Positions 1 through 4,916 of a DNA stretch of 6,422 nt are shown one piece after another. Position numbers and translations under genes: made by a program. Source of the stretch: Pseudomonadaceae bacterium (GTDB taxonomy: Bacteria; Pseudomonadota; Alphaproteobacteria; UBA2136; UBA6156); contig CANHVX010000057.1 in the NCBI GenBank assembly GCA_947464215.1, positions 1-6,422 of the forward strand, read 5' to 3'. The notes under the pieces were generated by a model. The model was not told where the DNA came from. It saw nothing but the letters and a program-made list of their open reading frames with translations, and did not search any database. How positions within the stretch are numbered: the stretch's first letter is position 1; each line of letters starts with the position of its first letter.

Positions 1-567
1 ACGCAAGTGCTGCAACGGGCCTGGAAGCTGGCCCAGGCGCGCAACGAGCTGGCGCTGAACCGTCCTTCGCAGGCGCTCGAGGCGCTGAAGCAGATGAATC
101 TCGGGGCCGACCGCGAGGCGGCGCGGCTGGCGATGGAGGCGCAGTGGCAGGCGCAAAATTGGCAGGCCGCGTCACAGGGTCTGGAAGGTTTGTTAAGTAA
201 GGTTCCCGCAGCCGTGTTGGTCAGCAACACCGAGGCGCAGCTCGATGTGTTTAAGCTGGGTTATGCCTACGGCCAGTTAAAGGATGCCAAAAACCTGGCA
301 GCTCTCAAACGCCGCTATGCCGAAGCCTGGCCCAAGCTGCCCAAACTGGCCGATAACCTGAACGCAGTGGCCGCCAGCAGCGGCGTGGAAGGCGTGCCCC
401 CCGAAGGCGGGGCGATGGAAGCTCTCACCACCGCATTGTCCCAAATTAATGCGCTGAACGACCAAATTCAGGCCACACGGCGCACCATTCGCCAGGGCCA
501 GGAAACCCGCGAAGAATATAACAAGCGCATGCGCTATATGGAGCTTCTGCCCCCGCCGGCGCTGTAA
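1..567 (+). CDS. C-terminal part of a TPR-like helical protein (5' end outside window)
   Basis: The frame is open from base 1 to the TAA at 565-567, so 188 residues of a longer protein are visible. A GTG at 7 is in frame, but nothing marks it as the true start, and the gene probably begins upstream. The first half is alanine- and leucine-rich and forms repeated amphipathic helix pairs with TPR-like spacing, for example the helix containing NELALNRPSQALEAL near residues 14-28 and the one around AQNWQAASQGLEGLL. A second helical segment (LDVFKLGYAYGQLKDAKNLAALKRRYAEAW is interrupted here only by loops) follows, then a glycine/proline linker. The last 50 residues are charged and Gln-rich, could form a coiled coil, and end in a proline-rich tail (LLPPPAL). 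No catalytic motif is visible, so a scaffold or protein-binding role is inference only. The gene is convergent with uppP, with 4 bases between the stop codons. I do not recognise the specific family. Confidence 0.72.
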   Translation, partial: TQVLQRAWKLAQARNELALNRPSQALEALKQMNLGADREAARLAMEAQWQAQNWQAASQGLEGLLSKVPAAVLVSNTEAQLDVFKLGYAYGQLKDAKNLAALKRRYAEAWPKLPKLADNLNAVAASSGVEGVPPEGGAMEALTTALSQINALNDQIQATRRTIRQGQETREEYNKRMRYMELLPPPAL

Positions 568-571
568 ATGC

Positions 572-1393
572 TTAAAACCCGAGAGACAAAAGAACCAGTC
601 CCACACTGCCCACGGCAATGCGGTACCAACCAAACACGCGGAAGGTGCGGCGCGACACAAACCCCACCAACCAACGCACTACCAGCAATGCGCCCACAAA
701 CGCGGCGGCAAAGCCAACACCAATCAGGGCCAAATCGTCCACACTCAGCAGGTCGCGCTGTTTCCACAGGCTCAGGGTCACGGCGCCCACCATGGTGGGT
801 ATAGCCAAGAAGAACGAGAATTCAGCCGCCACTTTGCGGTTCACGCCCAGCCACATGGCGCCCATGATGGTGGCACCGCTGCGGCTCACGCCGGGCACCA
901 TGGCCATGCATTGCATCAGGCCAATTTTCAGGGCCATTTTCCAATCAATCGCGTCAATGTCATAAACCTTGGCCACAGGGCGGCGGGTGCCTTCCAGCCA
1001 CAAAATCACCAGGCCTCCCAGCACCAGCATCACACACACCACCCAGGGGTTGAAGAGCACGGCGGTAATCCAGTCATGCAGGGCCACACCTATGGCGGCG
1101 GCGGGCAAAAAGGCACACAGCACACTCAGCACAAAGCGGCGGGCATTGGCGCCGGGGTTGGTGCGTTGGGGCAGCTCGGTCAGGGTGTCCCACAGCTTGG
1201 CAAAATAGAGCACGCAAATGGCCAGAATCGCTCCCAACTGAATGGCAATTTCAAACACTTTGCCGGGGGGCCCTTCAAAGCCGGTAAAGTGGGCGGCCAG
1301 AAGCAGGTGTCCGGTGGAAGAAACCGGCAGAAATTCCGTAGCCGCTTCCAACGCACCAAGCCCCAGGGCTTGGGCATAAAGCATCACATCCAT
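572..1393 (-). CDS. uppP: Undecaprenyl-diphosphatase (UppP/BacA family)
   Basis: This integral membrane phosphatase of 273 residues converts undecaprenyl pyrophosphate to the monophosphate, recycling the lipid carrier for peptidoglycan and other envelope polymers. In this family overproduction gives bacitracin resistance. Both signature motifs are present. The first is the glutamate-rich segment ALEAATEFLPVSSTGHL with E16, E20, S26 and H29. The second is PGVSRSGAT at about 167-175, with the catalytic-type arginine R171. Several hydrophobic segments (roughly 48-65, 87-104, 115-133, 190-209, 221-243, 255-272) fit the multi-pass fold, and the length is normal for the family. I chose the ATG at 1393 because a TAGG ribosome site lies 8 bases upstream; a TTG at 1399 would extend it by two residues but has no such site. 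It is the last gene of the minus-strand cluster, 15 bases after the trxA stop. No rho-independent terminator is evident after its TAA. Confidence 0.96.
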   Translation of the reverse strand: MDVMLYAQALGLGALEAATEFLPVSSTGHLLLAAHFTGFEGPPGKVFEIAIQLGAILAICVLYFAKLWDTLTELPQRTNPGANARRFVLSVLCAFLPAAAIGVALHDWITAVLFNPWVVCVMLVLGGLVILWLEGTRRPVAKVYDIDAIDWKMALKIGLMQCMAMVPGVSRSGATIMGAMWLGVNRKVAAEFSFFLAIPTMVGAVTLSLWKQRDLLSVDDLALIGVGFAAAFVGALLVVRWLVGFVSRRTFRVFGWYRIAVGSVGLVLLSLGF

Positions 1394-1401
1394 CGCCAAA
1401 A

Positions 1402-1405
1402 CCTA
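1402..1405 (-). promoter_or_regulatory. Weak ribosome binding site of uppP
   Basis: Read on the minus strand, TAGG stands 8 bases before the ATG at 1393. It is a weak Shine-Dalgarno match but correctly spaced, and it favours that ATG over the TTG at 1399. It lies within the palindrome CCTAGG, in the 15-base gap after the trxA stop codon. Confidence 0.4.
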
Positions 1406-1408
1406 GGC

Positions 1409-1732
1409 TTAGGGGGTTTGGCTTTTCAGCCATTCCACCAGTTCGTCTTTTTCGCGCACACCCACCAGGCTGCTTACCGGCTGGCCATCTTTGAAGGCGA
1501 TGAGGGTGGGTATCCCGCGTATGCCAAAACTAACAGGGGTTTCCAGGTTTTCATCCACGTTCATTTTCATCACGGTCACGCCGGGCACTTCGCGAGCGGC
1601 TTCTTCCAGAATGGGGGTCAGCACCTTGCAGGGTCCGCACCATTCGGCCCAGAAATCCACCACCACGGGCGTGCTGCTTTTCAACACTTGGGCTTCAAAT
1701 TCGCCATCATTGATACTGGCCAGCGTGCTCAT
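1409..1732 (-). CDS. trxA: Thioredoxin
   Basis: This is a 107-residue cytoplasmic thioredoxin, the dithiol donor that reduces disulfides in target proteins and is itself recharged by thioredoxin reductase. The single domain has every hallmark: buried Asp26 in VVVDFWAEW, the active site WCGPCK at 31-36 with the redox pair C32/C35, KMNVDEN at 56-62, and the cis-proline loop GIRGIPT with P75. Length and residue numbering match classical Trx1. The reading frame stays open upstream to 1861, but that extension overlaps the end of addA and shows no thioredoxin sequence. The ATG at 1732 has a strong GGGAG site 7 bases upstream and gives the family's normal N-terminus. The gene lies 43 bases downstream of addA, the arrangement usual in Alphaproteobacteria, and 15 bases upstream of uppP. 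There is no signal peptide, which argues against a periplasmic thiol-disulfide protein. Confidence 0.97.
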   Translation of the reverse strand: MSTLASINDGEFEAQVLKSSTPVVVDFWAEWCGPCKVLTPILEEAAREVPGVTVMKMNVDENLETPVSFGIRGIPTLIAFKDGQPVSSLVGVREKDELVEWLKSQTP

Positions 1733-1737
1733 AACGT

Positions 1738-1746
1738 CTCTCCCTT
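1738..1746 (-). promoter_or_regulatory. Ribosome binding site of trxA
   Basis: The minus strand reads AAGGGAGAG here. Its GGGAG core ends 7 bases before the ATG at 1732. It fixes the thioredoxin start and rules out the longer upstream reading. Confidence 0.75.
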
Positions 1747-1750
1747 TTGG

Positions 1751-1768
1751 TGTGATAAATATAGGCTG
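1751..1768 (-). promoter_or_regulatory. Possible -10 box upstream of trxA (weak)
   Basis: The AT-rich patch between addA and trxA contains TATATT (minus strand, about 1758-1763), one mismatch from the TATAAT consensus. No convincing -35 lies 16-18 bases upstream; the best is TGGCCA at 19 bases. A promoter serving trxA and uppP independently of addBA is therefore possible but unproven. The hexamer touches the hairpin at 1762-1778. Confidence 0.2.
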
Positions 1769-1778
1769 TTGTAGCCTA
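1762..1778. repeat. Perfect 6-bp inverted repeat at the addA stop codon
   Basis: TAGGCT and AGCCTA are separated by 5 bases (GTTGT on the plus strand), forming a perfect 6-bp stem. The left arm on the transcribed (minus) strand includes the addA TAG stop codon. A run of uridines does not follow; the minus strand continues TATTTATC, so this is at best a weak or processing hairpin rather than a standard terminator. Alternatively it is an operator overlapping the possible -10 box, or chance. Confidence 0.4.
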
Positions 1779-4700
1779 GTTTTGGCCAGAAATAAACCCC
1801 TCAGCGGCACGGGGGTCGCCATTGTGCACCTCCACCAGCACGGCGGTGTCCACCCACACAATGCCCCCTTTTAGGGTTGCATGGGGCCACACGCGGCGCG
1901 CAGCGGCCATATACCCGCACACTTGGGTGCGGTAGGCGTCGGGCACGGGGTCGCACGGGGTGCCGGTTTTAAAGTCAAGAATCCAGCAAACGTCGCCGCG
2001 CCACACCACCACATCGGCCCGGCCAAGGCGGGTGCCAGCGGGGCTCTCTACGGCAAGCGGAACCTCATAGTGGGGGGCATCAAATATCCACGGCAAGGCT
2101 GTGCGCACACGGGCCACAGTCGCCTCAAGGCGGGCGGCCATGTCGGCGGGCACGCGCAGGGGGGCACCTTGCAAGGCGGCATGGGCCCACTCTCCCCACA
2201 CTTGCTCGGGGGTTTGCAGAGGGGCTGGCGGGGGCAGGTCGTCGGCCACGCGGCCAAGCCACACAGGCGCAGCGGGTGTCTCAAGGGTCTTGGCCTGCGC
2301 ATCACGCGCAGCCTCATCAAAATCATCGCCCACCACCATCCTTTCGGCATGGTGCCGCACCGCGGGCAACCGGCCGATGCCCTCGGCAACCACCTCATAC
2401 CACGTCTCGCCTTTGTTTTTGCTTTGGCCTTCCCACCCCATCACCACCAGCCAATCTTTGGCACGGGTCATGGCCACATAAAGCCCCCGCAGGGCATCAG
2501 CACGGCGGCGTTTTTTCTCCGCCGTAATCAAATCATCTTCAAGGGCACTTATGTCTTCACCTTGCTTAAACAGAACCAGGTCATCGCCCCACAGAAGTTT
2601 GTCTTTGCTGATATCATCCATACGCAGCTGAGTTTCAGGCAAAATCACCAAGGGGGCTTCCAACCCTTTGGCACCGTGCACGGTCAGCACGCGCACACCT
2701 GTGCTGTGGGTGGTGGGGGTGGGCAGGTCTTCACGTTCCAGCTTCACAATAAGTGTGCGCAGGTCAGGCGCATGTTCGGCCCAGCCCATCAGGGGGGCAA
2801 GCACGTGCATGTCCAGCCCATAGTGCACCACAGCGGCCTGCACCAAGGCGGCGGGGGGGCGTGTGCGCATGGCACCAAACATGGCCATATCCGCCTCTTC
2901 AACACCCGTTAAACGCACGTGCAGAAGCTCAGTGGCACCATGGGCAACCCGCATCACACGGTCGTCGCTCCAGCCATAGAAGGCGCGCAGCACCTGCACC
3001 AGCGCAACACGGTCAGCGGGGTCAAACACCCAACGCAGCAACGCCACCATATCGTCCACCACGGGAAGAGAAATCCCCCGCGTCGCCTGCACGGGGATAC
3101 CATGCTGGGCCAGCACACCGGCCACTAAGCCGGCCATATCATTTTTTTGCACAACCACCATCACGTCAGCCCATGCCAGCGGGCGCTGCGTGCTGGGCAG
3201 AACCACACCGCGGGCATATTGTTCGCTAAGCCATGCGGCCAGTTGGGTGGCAACGGCTACTTTGGTGCGCGCACCGGCCGCGGCGTGGCGGTCTTCGGGC
3301 AGAGCCCACGGCGCAACATCGGCTTTCGTGGCTGCCATGCGCGGCCAAAGCTCAACGCGAGAAGGCCGTATCGCCGCCGTAATATGCCCCGGCCACACAT
3401 CTCCGGCATCTCCCGTGTCGCCCAGAATCTCTGCGGCCAGCGGTGCCAAAACCGCATCCACCAGCTCCACAATGGCCGCACCATTGCGGAAGGTCGTATC
3501 CAGCGCCACGGTGCGGAAGGCATCTCCGCCCCAGGCCTGCAACAGGGCGCGCAGGGCGGTAAAGTTTTCCGGTATGGCGCCCTGGAAGCGGAAGATGCTC
3601 TGCTTCATGTCACCCACGGCCAGCGCGCTGCGGGGTCCATCGCCGCGGTCACCGGCCAATACGTTGCGGGTAAGCCAGGCCACCACTTCGCCTTGGCGGG
3701 CGTTGTTGTCTTGGGCTTCGTCCACCACAATGTGGCGGAAGCTGCGGTCCATCTGGTGCCACAGCCAGGCCGCATCGCCGCTGTCCACGGCGGCAAACAC
3801 GCGGGTCAGCGCCGTTAACAGGTCGTGGAAATCCACCGCACCCAGCTGGGTTTTGCGGGCATGGTAGGTGGCACGCACATAGTGTGCCCACACCAAAAGG
3901 GCTTCGGTCAGGGTGCGCCCGCGTGCGGCGTGGCGCCCTTTTAGGGTGGCCAGAACGCGTTCACCCGCAGTCATCAACGCGCCAAACGCGTCCTCGCCAA
4001 GGGCTTTTTTCTGGGCCGCATCCAAGATGCGTTTGCGGACATTTTTTTGGCTATCCACCACCAAAAAGTCCACCCACAGCTCTTCGCGCCTCGCACCCTG
4101 CGCACGCAAAATGGCGGCCGCATCGTGGCCCACGTTTGCCTCGGGGAAGGCGGCCACCACCCGCCGCAAGATCATCTCGTCATGCACATCGGGCACCTGC
4201 GGGGCAAACAGCACGGCATCGGGCGGCAGGTCCAGGGCGGCGTCAAGGCGCGCCATCAGGTCGGGCAGGCTGCCATCGGCCAGCACCGCATCCAGCTTGT
4301 CCCACGCCCCAATCATCAGGCGGGTTAGGTCATCCCAGCCACGCTCGCCCAGCTCATCCAGCAAGGTGCCCAGGTAGCCGGCAATTTCGCCATCGGCCTG
4401 CATCAAAAGGGTGTCCTGAACATCCCGCAGCAACCGGTCTTGGGCACCTTTGTCCATCAGGGTGAAGCCATCCACCAGCCCGGCTTCCATCGGCATGCGG
4501 GCCAACACCTGTTGGGCCAGCGCGTGGATAGTCCCGAACATCGGCCCTTCCAGCGCCACCTGCACCGCAATCTCCGCCATACGTGGGGCTAAGGGGTGGG
4601 GGGAATTTAGGTCCAAATCGGCACGGGCACGCGCGCGCAATGTGTCGTCATCATAGGTGGCCCAGGTGCGCACCAGGGCGGCAAAACGCTCGGCCATTTC

Positions 4701-4916
4701 AGCAGCGGCCGCGTTGGTAAAACTAAGGGCAAGAATATGCTGCGGCAGCAGCGTCGGGTCTGTCAGCAGCAGGCGCAACAGGCGGCGAATCAGCACGGTG
4801 GTTTTGCCGGTGCCGGCGTTGGCCGAGGCCCACACGCTCACCGCACCATCCAGGGCCATGTGCTGGCGGCGGGTGGCATCGGCCACCACGCGGTCAAGGG
4901 GAAGAACGGCACTCAT
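1776..4916 (-). CDS. addA: AddA helicase-nuclease subunit
   Basis: This is the 1046-residue catalytic helicase subunit of AddAB, which unwinds and trims double-strand DNA ends to give 3' tails for RecA. Superfamily 1A motifs occur in order: Walker A ANAGTGKT (32-39), Ia LALSFTNAAA (62-71), the GTIHALAQQVL segment (128-138), VDFHDLL (361-367), Walker B VVDEAQD (397-403), motif III GDMKQSIFRFQGA (435-447), motif IV TTFRN (474-478), motif V TVHGAKGLE (745-753) and motif VI YVAMTRAKD (813-821). A RecB-type nuclease domain closes the protein, with H912, GRAD (D968), DFKTG (D981, K983), Q998 and Y1002, so both activities look intact. From memory, alphaproteobacterial AddA is usually about 1150-1200 residues, so this one is compact. 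The ATG at 4916 overlaps the addB TGA as ATGA and has a GGAGG site 6 bases upstream, implying translational coupling. Two A7 runs are discussed in the findings. Confidence 0.96.
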   Translation of the reverse strand: MSAVLPLDRVVADATRRQHMALDGAVSVWASANAGTGKTTVLIRRLLRLLLTDPTLLPQHILALSFTNAAAAEMAERFAALVRTWATYDDDTLRARARADLDLNSPHPLAPRMAEIAVQVALEGPMFGTIHALAQQVLARMPMEAGLVDGFTLMDKGAQDRLLRDVQDTLLMQADGEIAGYLGTLLDELGERGWDDLTRLMIGAWDKLDAVLADGSLPDLMARLDAALDLPPDAVLFAPQVPDVHDEMILRRVVAAFPEANVGHDAAAILRAQGARREELWVDFLVVDSQKNVRKRILDAAQKKALGEDAFGALMTAGERVLATLKGRHAARGRTLTEALLVWAHYVRATYHARKTQLGAVDFHDLLTALTRVFAAVDSGDAAWLWHQMDRSFRHIVVDEAQDNNARQGEVVAWLTRNVLAGDRGDGPRSALAVGDMKQSIFRFQGAIPENFTALRALLQAWGGDAFRTVALDTTFRNGAAIVELVDAVLAPLAAEILGDTGDAGDVWPGHITAAIRPSRVELWPRMAATKADVAPWALPEDRHAAAGARTKVAVATQLAAWLSEQYARGVVLPSTQRPLAWADVMVVVQKNDMAGLVAGVLAQHGIPVQATRGISLPVVDDMVALLRWVFDPADRVALVQVLRAFYGWSDDRVMRVAHGATELLHVRLTGVEEADMAMFGAMRTRPPAALVQAAVVHYGLDMHVLAPLMGWAEHAPDLRTLIVKLEREDLPTPTTHSTGVRVLTVHGAKGLEAPLVILPETQLRMDDISKDKLLWGDDLVLFKQGEDISALEDDLITAEKKRRRADALRGLYVAMTRAKDWLVVMGWEGQSKNKGETWYEVVAEGIGRLPAVRHHAERMVVGDDFDEAARDAQAKTLETPAAPVWLGRVADDLPPPAPLQTPEQVWGEWAHAALQGAPLRVPADMAARLEATVARVRTALPWIFDAPHYEVPLAVESPAGTRLGRADVVVWRGDVCWILDFKTGTPCDPVPDAYRTQVCGYMAAARRVWPHATLKGGIVWVDTAVLVEVHNGDPRAAEGFISGQN
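3117..3149 (-). other. Candidate -1 frameshift signal inside addA
   Basis: On the minus strand, in-frame codons CAA AAA AAT (Q590 K591 N592) contain the heptamer A-AAA-AAT at 3147-3141. A -1 slip puts TGA (3141-3139) next in line. After a 6-base spacer, GCCGGC (3134-3129) can pair with GCCGGT (3122-3117) across a 6-base loop, giving five GC pairs and one GU pair. The layout resembles the dnaX site but the function here is untested. Confidence 0.25.
4017..4049 (-). other. Second A7 heptamer with downstream hairpin in addA
   Basis: The same codons CAA AAA AAT (Q290 K291 N292) give a second A-AAA-AAT heptamer at 4047-4041. Nine bases further on, CGCAT (4031-4027) can pair perfectly with ATGCG (4021-4017) around a 5-base loop. 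A -1 shift here would be read for 26 more codons before a TGA, so no short defined end product is implied. This may be simple coincidence of a conserved QKN-type stretch. Confidence 0.15.

Noticed and set aside
554..561. Palindrome CGCCGGCG at the end of the TPR-like gene as a terminator stem
   Set aside because: It has no room for a loop and no U-run follows; such GC palindromes are frequent at this composition.
568..804. Small plus-strand frame beginning ATG directly after the TPR-like gene
   Set aside because: It is entirely antisense to the 3' end of uppP and its Arg/Thr/Pro-rich product resembles nothing. The close start is coincidence of the tail-to-tail junction.
911..1774. Long plus-strand open frame of 287 codons opposite uppP and trxA
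   Set aside because: It lies antisense to two well-supported genes, is rich in His, Gln and Gly as expected for a complementary frame of GC-rich coding DNA, and has no recognisable motif.
1733..1861. N-terminal extension of thioredoxin by 43 residues, possibly a signal peptide
   Set aside because: The extension overlaps the addA coding end, contains no signal-peptide pattern, and the ATG at 1732 has its own strong ribosome site and a standard thioredoxin N-terminus.
1881..2912. Plus-strand open frame of 343 codons opposite addA
   Set aside because: Antisense to the motif V/VI and nuclease part of addA, with low-complexity His/Gly composition. It is a shadow frame of GC-rich DNA.
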